Shown piece after piece: positions 54,705 to 64,000 of a DNA stretch of 64,000 bases. The notes beneath the pieces were generated by a model. The model was given only the letters and a program-made list of their open reading frames with translations, did no database searches and had not been told where the DNA came from. Made by a program: the position numbers and the translations under genes. The DNA comes from an uncultured Pelagibacteraceae bacterium (GTDB lineage: Bacteria > Pseudomonadota > Alphaproteobacteria > Pelagibacterales > Pelagibacteraceae). The stretch spans positions 21,844-85,843 of the forward strand of contig CACDDC010000002.1 in the NCBI GenBank assembly GCA_902551455.1, read 5' to 3'. The first letter of the stretch is position 1; each line of letters opens with the position of its first letter.

Positions 54705-54733
54705 ATATAGAGGCATAATGCAAGATTTTCAAG
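54705..54733 (-). promoter_or_regulatory. Heat-shock (RpoH-type) promoter of groES-groEL
   Basis: On the minus strand CTTGAA (54728-54733), 14 bases, then CCTCTATAT (54705-54713), close to sigma-32 CTTGAA/CCCCAT-T. It lies at the right distance upstream of the groES ATG and resembles the hsp20 promoter. Confidence 0.65.
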
Positions 54734-54793
54734 ATATCAGTTTTAATTATATAAACCTAAAAAACCCAAGAAAAATCGATATTTTTGGGATAT

Positions 54794-55618
54794 ATGTCCA
54801 AGATGACATTAAATATAGATAACAAAGGACTAAGATCCATAGTATCTGAATTCGATCTTTTATTTATTGATATATGGGGAGTAATCCACAATGGGGTAGA
54901 ATTATATAAAGACTCTATTGATGTTTTAGATAAATTAGAAGAAATCAAAAAAAATTATATACTTTTAACTAATGCACCAAGACCTAATTCAAAAGTACAA
55001 AATTTTTTAATGAAAATGGGTTTGGATGAAAAAAAATGTCAAAATGTATTTACGTCTGGAGAAGCATCATTAAATCATTTAAATTCTAAATGGAAAAACT
55101 ATAAATTTTATCATATTGGGCCTCCTAGAGATTTTGATTTATTTAAATTATTTGAAAAAAATAAAGTTAATAAAATTGAAAATTCAGATTTCTTGTTATG
55201 TACAGGTCTATTTGATGAACAGACAGAAAATTTAGATTTTTATAAAAAGCTATTTGAGTCTAAAACAAATATTAGAATGATTTGTACAAATCCAGATTTA
55301 GTTGTAGATAGAGGAGAAAAAAGAGAATACTGCGCTGGATCTATTGCTAGAATTTTTGAAAATTTTGGAGGTAAAGTTGATTATTTTGGAAAACCTTACT
55401 CTCTAGTTTATAATCAATCTACAAATACAAAAAATAAAAAAATTTTATGCATAGGAGACAATTTAAACACCGATATAAAGGGGGCCAATATTCAAAATTA
55501 TAGTTCATTGTTTATTTCAGGTGGGATTCATAAAAATGAAATAAGCGGAGATGTGCAAAGCTTACTAAAGAAATATAATGTAACAACAAATTTTATACAG
55601 TCTAAATTAAAATGGTAA
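54794..55618 (+). CDS. HAD-superfamily class IIA hydrolase (TIGR01459-type)
   Basis: A 274-residue HAD phosphatase. Motif I is varied, FIDIWGVIHNGVELYKDS, with two aspartate-like positions as in the subfamily; YILLTNAPRPNSKVQNFL is motif II and CIGDNLNTDIKGAN motif IV. This NagD-like group is common in alphaproteobacteria next to ribF, as here. The substrate is unknown. ATG 54794 is chosen over TTG 54785. It overlaps ribF by seven bases. Confidence 0.85.
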   Translation: MSKMTLNIDNKGLRSIVSEFDLLFIDIWGVIHNGVELYKDSIDVLDKLEEIKKNYILLTNAPRPNSKVQNFLMKMGLDEKKCQNVFTSGEASLNHLNSKWKNYKFYHIGPPRDFDLFKLFEKNKVNKIENSDFLLCTGLFDEQTENLDFYKKLFESKTNIRMICTNPDLVVDRGEKREYCAGSIARIFENFGGKVDYFGKPYSLVYNQSTNTKNKKILCIGDNLNTDIKGANIQNYSSLFISGGIHKNEISGDVQSLLKKYNVTTNFIQSKLKW

Positions 55619-56535
55619 AAAAAATTAAAGTTTATAAAAATTTTAAAATTAACAAATCTCATAAAAATTCTATAATTTTTATTGGGAATTTTGATGGATT
55701 GCACATTGGGCACCAAAAACTATTCGGGTCTGCTAGAAAATATAAAAAAAAAATTAAACTTGGTGTTGTTACATTTGATCCAATACCAAAGATGTTTTTT
55801 AATAAAAAAATTAGCAATTATAGATTATCTAATTTTAATCAAAAATTAATTTTGCTAAAAAAATTTAATGTTGATTTTGTTATAAATAAAAAGTTTGATA
55901 TTAAATTCTCTAAGATTAAAGCTCATAATTTTATTAAAGATATCTTATTTAAATATATTAAGCCAAAATATATATTTGTAAGTAATAATTTTAGATTTGG
56001 AAATAAAAGAGAAGGCAGTGTTTTGCTTTTAAAGAAATTAGAAAAAAAATTTAATTATAAAGTAGTAAAACCTAAGCCTTTGATAAAAAATAAAAAAGTA
56101 ATTTCATCTTCACTAATTAGAAAATTGTTATCACAAGGTAAATTGAATTTAGTTAATAAATATTTAGGGCGTAACTGGTGTGTGGAAGGCACGGTAGAGC
56201 AAGGAAGACAAATGGGAAAAAAAATTGGATTTCCTACTTGCAATATAGACTTAGGAAATTACGTTATTGCAAAACCAGGAGTTTATGCAGTTAAAGTTTA
56301 TTTGCCAAAGCACAAGAAATATTTAAAAGGAATAGCAAATTTAGGATATAGACCAACTTTTAATCAAAAAAGAATTCTTTTAGAGGTAAATATATTTAAT
56401 TTCTCTAAAAATCTTTATAATAAGAAGCTAATTATTGAATTTATAAAATATATTAGGACAGAAAAAAAGTTTAATAGCGTTGATCAATTAAAAAAACAAA
56501 TAAAAAATGATGTTAAATTTGCAAAAAAATTATAA
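55612..56535 (+). CDS. ribF: Bifunctional riboflavin kinase/FAD synthetase
   Basis: A 307-residue enzyme making FMN and FAD. The nucleotidyltransferase half has IGNFDGLHIGHQKL and VVTFDPIPKMFF, with SSSLIRKLLSQG at its end. The riboflavin-kinase half has QMGKKIGFPTCNID and IANLGYRPTF. It overlaps the HAD gene and precedes ileS by six bases, the usual alphaproteobacterial order. Confidence 0.94.
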   Translation: MVKKIKVYKNFKINKSHKNSIIFIGNFDGLHIGHQKLFGSARKYKKKIKLGVVTFDPIPKMFFNKKISNYRLSNFNQKLILLKKFNVDFVINKKFDIKFSKIKAHNFIKDILFKYIKPKYIFVSNNFRFGNKREGSVLLLKKLEKKFNYKVVKPKPLIKNKKVISSSLIRKLLSQGKLNLVNKYLGRNWCVEGTVEQGRQMGKKIGFPTCNIDLGNYVIAKPGVYAVKVYLPKHKKYLKGIANLGYRPTFNQKRILLEVNIFNFSKNLYNKKLIIEFIKYIRTEKKFNSVDQLKKQIKNDVKFAKKL

Positions 56536-56541
56536 ATAAAA

Positions 56542-59268
56542 ATGAGTAAAGAAAACATTAATCTTCCAAAGACTTTATTCTCTATGAAAGCAAACTTGCC
56601 TTCAAAAGAACCAGGGTTTGTTGAATATTGGGATAAAATAAAATTATATGAAAAATTAAGAAAATCTGCAAAAGGTAAAGAAAAATTTGTTCTCCATGAT
56701 GGACCTCCATATGCAAATGGAAACATTCATATGGGTACTGCTCTAAACAAAATACTTAAAGACATCATAACAAAATTTCATCAAATGAATGGAAAGGACT
56801 CTGTTTATGTACCTGGGTGGGATTGCCATGGTTTGCCTATTGAATGGAAAATTGAAGAACAATATAAAAAAAATAAAAAAAATAAAAATGAAGTTCCAAT
56901 TACGGAATTTAGAAAAGAGTGTAGAGATTTTGCTGATAAATGGATTAAGATTCACAAAGAACAATTTAAAAGGCTAGGTGTTATTGGAGATTGGGAAAAT
57001 TATTATTCAACAATGAGTTTTGATGCAGAGGGACAAATTGTAAGAGAACTTGGAAAATTTTTAAAAGAAGGAAGTCTTTACAAAGGTTATAAACCAGTTC
57101 TTTGGTCAACTGTAGAAAAAACAGCACTGTCTGACGCAGAAGTAGAATATATGGATCACATATCTGATACAATTTATGCGTCATTTGTTATTAAAAAATC
57201 TAAAATTAAAGAATTAATTGAGTCAGAAATAATCATTTGGACCACAACACCTTGGACAATTCCAGCAAATAAAGCTTTAGCCTATAATAGCAAGTTAAAG
57301 TATGTACAAGTACTGATTCAGGATGAAAATGAATTTAAAAATAGAAAAATTGTAATTGCTAAAGATTTATTAGATTCAGTAATAAAAGACTGTAAAATTG
57401 AAAAATTTAAGATTTTAAATGAGATTGAAGGAAAAAATTTTTCAGGGACCATTTGCCATCATCCTTTTTATAAGATGGGCTATAAATATGATGTTCCACT
57501 GTTAGAAGCCAAATTTGTTACAATTGAACAGGGTACTGGATTTGTTCATTGTGCCCCAAGTCATGGACCAGATGATTTTAACTTATGTTTAAATAATGGA
57601 ATTAAAGCATTAGAAACCGTAGACGATGATGGCAAATATACAAAACACATACCGATATTTGAAGGTACTCATATTTTTAAAGCCAATCCTATAGTTATAG
57701 AAAAACTCAAAGACCAAAAAAAACTTTTAGCAAATGGTAAATTAAATCATTCCTATCCACATTCTTGGAGGTCAAAAGCACCTTTGGTTCATAGAGCTAC
57801 TCAACAATGGTTTATTTCAATGGAAAGTCATGGTTTGAGAAAAAAAGCTCTTAAAGCAATTGATGAGACTTCATTTTTTCCCAACAAGGGTAAAGAGAGA
57901 ATTAAATCAATGATTGAAACAAGGCCAGACTGGTGTGTTTCAAGACAAAGAGTCTGGGGAGTGCCCTTACCAATATTTGTCTCAAAACAAACAAACAAAG
58001 TTTTAATTGACGAAGAAGTATTTGAGAATATTGCAAAAATCTATGAAAAAGAGGGTTCAGATTGCTGGTTTTCTGACGATCCACAAAGATTTTTAGGAAA
58101 AAAATATAATGCAAAAGATTTTATAAAATTAAAAGATATTGTTGAAGTATGGTTTGATAGTGGCTCAACACACTCGTTTGTATTAGAAAAAAGAAAAGAT
58201 TTAAAATGGCCAGCTTCAATGTATCTAGAGGGATCAGATCAACATAGAGGATGGTTTCATTCATCATTATTAGAATCATGTGGAACTCGTGGAAGAGCAC
58301 CTTTTGAATCAATTCTCTCCCACGGATTTGTAGTTGATGGTAAAGGACATAAAATGTCAAAGTCCCTAGGTAATGCAATTTTTCCTGAAGATATTTTAAA
58401 AAAATATGGTGCTGATATTCTGAGAATCTGGGTTACCGCATCGAATTATGCGGAAGATCTTAGAATTGATTATTCAATACTAGAACAGCATGCAGAATCT
58501 TATAGAAAAATTAGAAATACTTTTAGATATTTGCTTGGAAACTTAAATGATAACTTTTCTGAAACTGATTTTAAAAAAGTAGAACTAAATAAACTTCCAG
58601 AATTAGAGCAGTATATGCTTCATAAAGTTTATTTATTAAGTTTGGCATTTCAAAAAAATTTTAAATCGTATACTTTTCATAATCTTTATAAAGAGCTTTT
58701 AAATTTCTGTACTGTAGATCTTTCAGCTTTTTATTTTGATATTCGAAAGGATACGCTTTATTGTGATCCGATAGAATCTCAAAAAAGAAAAGATTGTATT
58801 AAAGTTTTAAACATAATACTTGAATGTTTATTAAGTTGGTTTGCACCCATATTATCTTTTACCACTGAAGAAATTTTTAAATTAATTAATAAAGATGAAG
58901 AAAGCAGTATTCATTTGAAAAAATTTGTTAATATTCCTAAAAATTGGTCAAATGAAAATTTAAATCAAAAATGGTTAAATCTAATTATGATCAGAGACCA
59001 TTCAAACATAAGTATTGAAAATAAAAGAGCTGAAAAAATAATAGGTTCAAGCTTAGAAGCAACAATTAAGATTAAACTTAAAAAAGATTTATACAAACTT
59101 GCAAAAGAATTTGATTTTGCAGAATTGTGTATTACTTCAGGTGCAGAATTAATTAATGATGATAGTATAAGTAATGAAATTATTGTAGAAACATTTAAAG
59201 CAGAAGGTGAAAAATGTAATGTTTGTTGGAAAATTAAAAAAGAAAAATGTGATAGACATAACATTTAA
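56542..59268 (+). CDS. ileS: Isoleucyl-tRNA synthetase
   Basis: A 908-residue class I synthetase. HIGH is present as DGPPYANGNIHMGTALNK and the KMSKS loop as GHKMSKSLGNAIFPED; the editing domain shows WTTTPWTIPANKAL. The C-terminal zinc site is shortened, with GEKCNVCWKIKKEKCDRHNI: the fourth ligand would be histidine rather than cysteine. It is the only isoleucine enzyme seen here. It abuts lspA by three bases. Confidence 0.97.
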   Translation: MSKENINLPKTLFSMKANLPSKEPGFVEYWDKIKLYEKLRKSAKGKEKFVLHDGPPYANGNIHMGTALNKILKDIITKFHQMNGKDSVYVPGWDCHGLPIEWKIEEQYKKNKKNKNEVPITEFRKECRDFADKWIKIHKEQFKRLGVIGDWENYYSTMSFDAEGQIVRELGKFLKEGSLYKGYKPVLWSTVEKTALSDAEVEYMDHISDTIYASFVIKKSKIKELIESEIIIWTTTPWTIPANKALAYNSKLKYVQVLIQDENEFKNRKIVIAKDLLDSVIKDCKIEKFKILNEIEGKNFSGTICHHPFYKMGYKYDVPLLEAKFVTIEQGTGFVHCAPSHGPDDFNLCLNNGIKALETVDDDGKYTKHIPIFEGTHIFKANPIVIEKLKDQKKLLANGKLNHSYPHSWRSKAPLVHRATQQWFISMESHGLRKKALKAIDETSFFPNKGKERIKSMIETRPDWCVSRQRVWGVPLPIFVSKQTNKVLIDEEVFENIAKIYEKEGSDCWFSDDPQRFLGKKYNAKDFIKLKDIVEVWFDSGSTHSFVLEKRKDLKWPASMYLEGSDQHRGWFHSSLLESCGTRGRAPFESILSHGFVVDGKGHKMSKSLGNAIFPEDILKKYGADILRIWVTASNYAEDLRIDYSILEQHAESYRKIRNTFRYLLGNLNDNFSETDFKKVELNKLPELEQYMLHKVYLLSLAFQKNFKSYTFHNLYKELLNFCTVDLSAFYFDIRKDTLYCDPIESQKRKDCIKVLNIILECLLSWFAPILSFTTEEIFKLINKDEESSIHLKKFVNIPKNWSNENLNQKWLNLIMIRDHSNISIENKRAEKIIGSSLEATIKIKLKKDLYKLAKEFDFAELCITSGAELINDDSISNEIIVETFKAEGEKCNVCWKIKKEKCDRHNI

Positions 59269-59271
59269 AAA

Positions 59272-59766
59272 ATGAGCAATTTACTTTCAAAAAAAAATAT
59301 ATTTTATATTTCAATAATTTTTTTTACTTTTCTTTTAGATAGATTTACTAAAGTTTATATATTAAACTATGTTGAAGTTAATGGAAGTATAGACATATAT
59401 GTTAATCCATTTTTAAATTTCATTTTAGTTTGGAATTCAGGGATTGGATTTGGTTTATTTTCTTTCGAAGGAAGTATATTTTATCATTTAGTCACTCTTA
59501 TAATAATATTTATTAATTTATTGATAATCTACATGATTATTAAGGCTAACGATTACAGAATTTACTTTCTATTAATTATATTAGGTGGATCATTAGGTAA
59601 TTTGTTTGATCGAATTTATTATTCTGCTGTACCTGATTTTATTGACTTAAATTATAATGGTTTTCATTGGTTTATATTTAATGTTGCGGATATTTTTATT
59701 TCTATAGGCATTATATGTCTTATAATTACAGAGTTATTTATTTTTAATAAAAAAAATGAAAAATAA
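59272..59766 (+). CDS. lspA: Lipoprotein signal peptidase
   Basis: A 164-residue inner-membrane aspartyl protease with four helices that removes signal peptides from prolipoproteins. Catalytic aspartates are in [18 protein letters not shown] and [24 protein letters not shown] and [11 protein letters not shown] are also conserved. It overlaps the DUF3035 lipoprotein gene, a likely substrate, by 11 bases. Confidence 0.94.
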   Translation: MSNLLSKKNIFYISIIFFTFLLDRFTKVYILNYVEVNGSIDIYVNPFLNFILVWNSGIGFGLFSFEGSIFYHLVTLIIIFINLLIIYMIIKANDYRIYFLLIILGGSLGNLFDRIYYSAVPDFIDLNYNGFHWFIFNVADIFISIGIICLIITELFIFNKKNEK

Positions 59767-60073
59767 ATCTATATTAATATTGTTAATTCTTAGTATGTTT
59801 ATACTAAGTTCCTGTGGATCTGGAATTAAAGATGCTTTGGAAGGAAAAAGAAGAAGTGTAAGTGGAGATGAATTTTTAATTAAAAAGAAAAATCCATTAA
59901 GTTTGCCGCCTAGTTTTGGTGATCTGCCTACTCCTACTGAGGAAGAAAATATACCTGATGAAAATAATTCAGATGAAATAAAAAATATACTTGGAAAAAA
60001 TCAATCCAATAGTGATTCAGGTGAAATAAGCGAAGTAGAAAGTTTAATTTTAGAAGAATTAAATAAAAATTGA
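59756..60073 (+). CDS. DUF3035 lipoprotein
   Basis: A 105-residue lipoprotein: signal peptide ending ILSSC, then [20 protein letters not shown], the conserved core of DUF3035, and a low-complexity acidic C terminus. In alphaproteobacteria this gene usually follows lspA, and an envelope-assembly role has been suggested. The stop codon overlaps the ATG of the isomerase gene. Confidence 0.8.
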   Translation: MKNKSILILLILSMFILSSCGSGIKDALEGKRRSVSGDEFLIKKKNPLSLPPSFGDLPTPTEEENIPDENNSDEIKNILGKNQSNSDSGEISEVESLILEELNKN

Positions 60074-61221
60074 TGTTTAATAAAATAATTAAATTTGAAA
60101 ATTTTTCCTCAAAAAAAAAAAATAAAAAAATAATAAAAATTTTAGATAATTTAATTAATAGATCTACTAGTGATCAATTATTAAAATCACTTACGCCAAA
60201 TTATAATTATAGTTTTATCGAAAATAGATTAAAAAAATTTAAAAGAGAAAAAATATTTAAAATAATTGGTATGGGTGGATCTATATTGGGTGCGGAAGCA
60301 ATTTATAATTTTTTAAAATGTAAAAAAAAATTTTATTTTATAAATAATCTTCAAAATACACTTAAGAATATAGAAAAAAAAAAAACGACAAATATAATTA
60401 TTTCAAAATCTGGTAACACTCTTGAGACAATCGCAAATGTTAATTTGTATATAAAAAAAACAGATAAAAAGATCATTATTACTGAAAAGAAAAATAATTA
60501 TCTATTCAATTTAGCAAATAAACTCAAATGTGAGATAATTGAACATAATAATTTTATTGGTGGCAGATATTCAGTTCTTTCTGAAGTTGGAATGGTTCCA
60601 GCTGTATTGATGGGTTTTGAAGAAAAAAAATTTAAACAATTTAATAATTTAATAAAAAATAATTCTTTTAAAAAAAAATTAATCCTGAATGTAAGCAACT
60701 TAATAGAATTAAATAAAAAAAAACAAAACTCAATCATTTTAAATTATGATGAGAAATCAGATAGCTTTTTTAAATGGTACCAACAATTGGTAGCAGAAAG
60801 CCTAGGAAAAAAATCTAGAGGTATTCTTCCAATAATATCTACAATGCCAAAAGATAATCATAGTTTAATGCAATATTTTTTAGATGGCCCAAAACAAAAC
60901 TTTTATACCTTTTTTTCTGTAAATGAAAAGGGGTCAGCTAAATTAGATAATAAAAATTTATTATTAAATCAAAAAAAATTTCATAAAAAGAACATTAACG
61001 AAATTATAAATGCTCAAAAAAATGCAACTAGGAATGTGTTTTTAAGAAAAAAAATTCCATTTAGAAATTTCACCATCAACCAAAGATCAGAAAAAGTAAT
61101 AGGATCTCTTTTTTGTTTCTTTATATTGGAAACTATTTTGTTAGGAAAAGCTTTGAATGTAAATCCTTATGACCAACCGTCAGTAGAACTAATAAAAAAT
61201 GAAACAAAAAAGCTATTTTAA
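60073..61221 (+). CDS. pgi: Glucose-6-phosphate isomerase, short form
   Basis: A 382-residue SIS-domain isomerase interconverting glucose-6-P and fructose-6-P. Motifs: IIGMGGSILGAEAIYNFLK, ISKSGNTLETIANVN, GGRYSVLSEVGMVPAVLMGF and NPYDQPSVELIKNETKKL. Typical bacterial enzymes have about 450-550 residues, so this is a trimmed version, though the catalytic regions are present. Start TTG 60070 is possible; ATG 60073 is used. It overlaps convergent rsmD by nine bases. Confidence 0.88.
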   Translation: MFNKIIKFENFSSKKKNKKIIKILDNLINRSTSDQLLKSLTPNYNYSFIENRLKKFKREKIFKIIGMGGSILGAEAIYNFLKCKKKFYFINNLQNTLKNIEKKKTTNIIISKSGNTLETIANVNLYIKKTDKKIIITEKKNNYLFNLANKLKCEIIEHNNFIGGRYSVLSEVGMVPAVLMGFEEKKFKQFNNLIKNNSFKKKLILNVSNLIELNKKKQNSIILNYDEKSDSFFKWYQQLVAESLGKKSRGILPIISTMPKDNHSLMQYFLDGPKQNFYTFFSVNEKGSAKLDNKNLLLNQKKFHKKNINEIINAQKNATRNVFLRKKIPFRNFTINQRSEKVIGSLFCFFILETILLGKALNVNPYDQPSVELIKNETKKLF

Positions 61222-61776
61222 TTTATAAAATATTATTTTTGATATTCCATAAAATCTAGTATTAATAATATGAAATTTATCATTTAATGGGTCATTTGTT
61301 TTTTTGTTTCTATGAAGAATAAGTAAACCATTTTTATTTAAAAAATTATTTTTTTCAATTATAGAAAATAAACTAGATATTCTTTTTTCCTTATATGGTG
61401 GGTCAGCAAAAATTAAATCAAAATTTTTATTGAGATGTTTTTTAATTTTTATATCAAATATATCTTTTTCAATTAAATCATAATTTTTTATATTATTTAA
61501 ATATTGTATATTTTTATAAAAAGTTCTAATTGCAGGCTTATAATTTTCAACAAATGTTACATGTTTAACTTTTCTTGAAAGACATTCCAGCCCAAATGAC
61601 CCACTTCCAGAAAATAAATCTAATACAATTGATTTTTCTAAATCAAATTTTTTAAATTTAGAGTGTATTAATAAATTAAATATTGACTCTTTCGTTAAGT
61701 CTTTAAGAGGCCTTGTTTTACTGTCAGTGGGTTGAAATAATTTTTTTCCTTTATATGAACCAGATATAATTCTCAT
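61213..61776 (-). CDS. rsmD: 16S rRNA (guanine966-N2)-methyltransferase
   Basis: A 187-residue RsmD methyltransferase acting on G966 of 16S rRNA. It has IISGSYKGKKLFQP, RPLKDLTKESIFNLL, the SAM site VLDLFSGSGSFGLECLSR and the catalytic FADPPYKEK. Its start overlaps the purD stop by four bases, so the two are co-transcribed. Confidence 0.93.
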   Translation of the reverse strand: MRIISGSYKGKKLFQPTDSKTRPLKDLTKESIFNLLIHSKFKKFDLEKSIVLDLFSGSGSFGLECLSRKVKHVTFVENYKPAIRTFYKNIQYLNNIKNYDLIEKDIFDIKIKKHLNKNFDLIFADPPYKEKRISSLFSIIEKNNFLNKNGLLILHRNKKTNDPLNDKFHIINTRFYGISKIIFYKLK

Positions 61777-63041
61777 TTTTTAATAACCTTGTATCCAATA
61801 TCTCTTCTGTAGTACTTATTTTCCCATTCAAGATTATCTAACATTTTTAAAGCTCTATTTCTTGCGTCTTCCAAGGATGAATTGATCACTGTGGCACTTA
61901 ATACTCGACCACCGTTAGAATAAACTCTACCCTGTTTATCTTTGATCGTAGAAGCTTGAAATATTTGCTGGCTAGAATCTTGCTTTATATCTCCAATTTT
62001 TTTTATCTCTTTATATTTTTCAAATTTTTCAGGATAACCTTTGCTAGCAGCTACAACAGTTATACAATATTCTTTAATCCACTTGATATTAATTTTATCC
62101 AATGTTTTATTTAAAGTTGACTGAATTATTTTTAATAAATCACTTTTTAATCTCATCATTAATACTTGGCATTCTGGATCACCAAAACGTATATTGTACT
62201 CAATAAGTTTAGGTTCAGAATTATTAATTATTAATCCAGCATATAATATTCCTTTATAGGGATATCCTTTTTGCTTCATAGCTTTAATTGTTGGTTCAAT
62301 AATTTTTTTTCTTATTTTTGAATCAATTTCACTGGTAATTAATAGTGATGGCGAATAAGCACCCATACCTCCTGTATTGAGACCAGTATCATTTTCACCA
62401 ATTCTTTTATGGTCTTGGGCACTGCCTATAGGAATATAATTTTCACCATCTGTTATTACAAAATAACTTACTTCCTCTCCATCTAAAAATTCTTCAACTA
62501 TAACATTTTTTGAAGTTTTAAATTTACCATTTAATATGCTTTTAATATCATTAATTGCTTCCTTTTTAGATTTACAAATACTAACACCTTTGCCAGCCGC
62601 TAGACCATCTGACTTTACGACTATTGGTAAATTAAATTTATTTATAACATCTTCAACTTGCTCAATTTTATTTACAAATTCGTATTTTGCAGATGGAATA
62701 GAAAACTCTTTACAAATTTTTTTCATAAATGCTTTAGATCCTTCCAGCTGAGATGCTGATTTGCTAGGTCCAAAAACTTTTATTTTTTTTTCTTCAAAAA
62801 AGTCTGTAATACCATTAACTAAAGGTATCTCCGGCCCTATTACCAATAAATCAATTTTTTTTGAAATAACAACTTTATAAAGTTCTTCAAAATTATTTAA
62901 GTCAACTTCTAAATTTTCACATATTTCTGATGTACCAGCATTACCAGGAATACAATATATTTTTTTTACAGATCTTGATTGTTTTAATTTATAGCATAAT
63001 GCATGTTCTCTAGCACCACTTCCAATTATTCCTATATTCAT
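61773..63041 (-). CDS. purD: Phosphoribosylamine-glycine ligase
   Basis: A 422-residue ATP-grasp enzyme, the second step of purine synthesis. Motifs are NIGIIGSGAREHALCYKL, LPIVVKSDGLAAGKGVSI, NTGGMGAYSPSLLIT and EYNIRFGDPECQVLMMRL. It is the first gene of the purD-rsmD pair, 21 bases from the divergent DUF2093 gene. It links with the purine-salvage theme only generally. Confidence 0.96.
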   Translation of the reverse strand: MNIGIIGSGAREHALCYKLKQSRSVKKIYCIPGNAGTSEICENLEVDLNNFEELYKVVISKKIDLLVIGPEIPLVNGITDFFEEKKIKVFGPSKSASQLEGSKAFMKKICKEFSIPSAKYEFVNKIEQVEDVINKFNLPIVVKSDGLAAGKGVSICKSKKEAINDIKSILNGKFKTSKNVIVEEFLDGEEVSYFVITDGENYIPIGSAQDHKRIGENDTGLNTGGMGAYSPSLLITSEIDSKIRKKIIEPTIKAMKQKGYPYKGILYAGLIINNSEPKLIEYNIRFGDPECQVLMMRLKSDLLKIIQSTLNKTLDKINIKWIKEYCITVVAASKGYPEKFEKYKEIKKIGDIKQDSSQQIFQASTIKDKQGRVYSNGGRVLSATVINSSLEDARNRALKMLDNLEWENKYYRRDIGYKVIKK

Positions 63042-63062
63042 GTAATACTTTATAAACTATAA

Positions 63063-63263
63063 ATGTTTAAAAAATTAGCAAAATTAAAATATCATCCAAA
63101 TAATTTTGAAATTATTGAGAATGGAGATCATGTGGTTTGCTCTGTTTCAGGTAAGGAAATTAGTTTAGAAAAACTTACCTATTGGAATGTTGACTTACAA
63201 GAAGCCTACTATTCCCACATTGAAGCTTCGATTAAAAAAGATCAACTTATCAAAAAAAAATGA
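63063..63263 (+). CDS. DUF2093 protein
   Basis: A 66-residue protein with ENGDHVVCSVSGKEISLEKL and YWNVDLQEAYYSHIEA, the DUF2093 signature, common in alphaproteobacteria. Function is unknown; only one cysteine is present. It lies between divergent purD and the convergent acyltransferase gene. Confidence 0.83.
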   Translation: MFKKLAKLKYHPNNFEIIENGDHVVCSVSGKEISLEKLTYWNVDLQEAYYSHIEASIKKDQLIKKK

Positions 63264-63264
63264 G

Positions 63265-64000
63265 TTATTTCCATCTATTATGTGACCATATCCATTGATC
63301 CGGATTCTCTAATATCATTTTCTCAAGTTTATAATTTAATTCTTGTGTTATATTTTCTAGTGGCAAATCTTTACTAAATTGGATTGGTTCATAAATTTTC
63401 ATTTTAAAATAAACACCATTTAATCTATGAATATATATTGGAACCACATCACAAAGATATTTTTTTACAAGCTGAGCAGGTATTGTTGTAGTATATGCAT
63501 TATTATTAAATAATTTAACTTTAGTACCTTCACTGACTCTTTGATCAATCATCAAGGCAATAGAATGACCTTTTTTAAAAAATTCCAGCAACTCCCTTGT
63601 TCCTGAAATTCCTTTTTTTATTTGTATTCTGCAAATATGATTCCTTCTTATATTTTCCATGATTTTATTTAAAAAAATATTATTTAAAGGTCTATAAATT
63701 GCAGCAAGGTCTATGCCAAAGTTTTCTATTTGCATTGCCATAAGCTCAAAGTTATTAAAATGCCCAGATACAAACACTACTTTTTTTTTATTTTTTTTTA
63801 TTTCCTCCAAGTATTCTGATCCTTCTATAGAAATATATTTGCTAAAAGTATTATTTTTAAACTTTTTCAAATGCACATATTCCGCTAAAATTCTTCCATA
63901 ATTACCCCACATGCATTTAATAATTTTTTCTCGATCTTTATCACTTTCGCCAATATTGGAATTTCTTAAATTACTTAATATTTTATTTTTAGATCTAAAT
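63265..64000 (-). CDS. LpxL-type lysophospholipid acyltransferase, 5' end outside window
   Basis: The visible 245 codons continue past the window edge. The catalytic HX4E motif is VSGHFNNFELM; YRPLNNIFLNKIME, RGISGTRELL-like KKGISGTRELLEFF and ALMIDQRVSEGTKVKLF follow, then QWIWSHNRWK at the end. These match lauroyl/Kdo2-lipid A acyltransferases of lipid A synthesis. The ATG at 63912 is internal, as the reading frame is open upstream with family-like sequence (IIKCMWGNYGRILAEY). Confidence 0.88.
   Translation of the reverse strand, partial: FRSKNKILSNLRNSNIGESDKDREKIIKCMWGNYGRILAEYVHLKKFKNNTFSKYISIEGSEYLEEIKKNKKKVVFVSGHFNNFELMAMQIENFGIDLAAIYRPLNNIFLNKIMENIRRNHICRIQIKKGISGTRELLEFFKKGHSIALMIDQRVSEGTKVKLFNNNAYTTTIPAQLVKKYLCDVVPIYIHRLNGVYFKMKIYEPIQFSKDLPLENITQELNYKLEKMILENPDQWIWSHNRWK

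Overview
The window is very A+T-rich and densely packed: most neighbouring genes overlap or sit within about 30 bases. Gene content points to an alphaproteobacterium of the SAR11 clade ('Candidatus Pelagibacter' or a close relative). Supporting signs are ChvG/ChvI-type two-component genes, a DUF1476 ATPase inhibitor, DUF2093 and DUF3035 proteins, very few recognisable regulators, and lysine/asparagine/isoleucine-rich proteins. The assignment rests on recognised families, not on a database search. I saw no rRNA, tRNA, CRISPR array or insertion sequence.

Layout. 1-7758: two-component pair, ahcY, tsaE, an AmgK/MurU-like wall-recycling pair, gpmA, small proteins, a secreted nuclease and a lytic transglycosylase-like lipoprotein. 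7755-13010 (minus): msrA-sseA-adaptor-RND pump operon. 13045-18124: a DMT exporter, a DNA glycosylase, a GT17 glycosyltransferase and an 850-residue fusion for deoxysugar synthesis. 18121-27892: a purine-salvage and urate-degradation block (uraD, uraH, xdhAB, guanine deaminase, a PuuD-like urate oxidase without its cytochrome domain, a phosphoribosyltransferase and two purine permeases). 27941-35366: hsp20 with a likely RNA thermometer, oligopeptidase, J-domain protein, GT9, DapA-like lyase, cyclopropane-fatty-acid synthase and a lysine-rich coiled-coil protein. 35370-41533: an XRE/RamB-like regulator divergent from isocitrate lyase, a DjlA-like protein, two membrane or envelope proteins and a sugar O-methyltransferase.

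41534-52706 is an accessory island ending at the 3' end of groEL. Five copies of one ~200-bp repeat separate cassettes of mostly unknown genes. These include a WGR protein, a TPR-like protein with a RecB-like nuclease/UPF1-type helicase, three MORN-repeat proteins, small membrane proteins and two orphan proteins. Each repeat carries, in order: a terminator-like hairpin that folds perfectly as a minus-strand RNA; a conserved box resembling the groEL 3' end; a variable segment of exactly 14 bases; a second conserved box; direct repeats spaced 10-12 bases (the word is present once only in repeat 1); and a promoter-like GRTGAYTT-N16-TAAAAT element reading into the next cassette. I consider this array the most novel element of the window.

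52707-64000 returns to housekeeping genes: groEL-groES with a heat-shock-type promoter, a HAD hydrolase, ribF, ileS, lspA, a DUF3035 lipoprotein, a short glucose-6-phosphate isomerase, rsmD, purD, a DUF2093 protein and a truncated LpxL-type acyltransferase.
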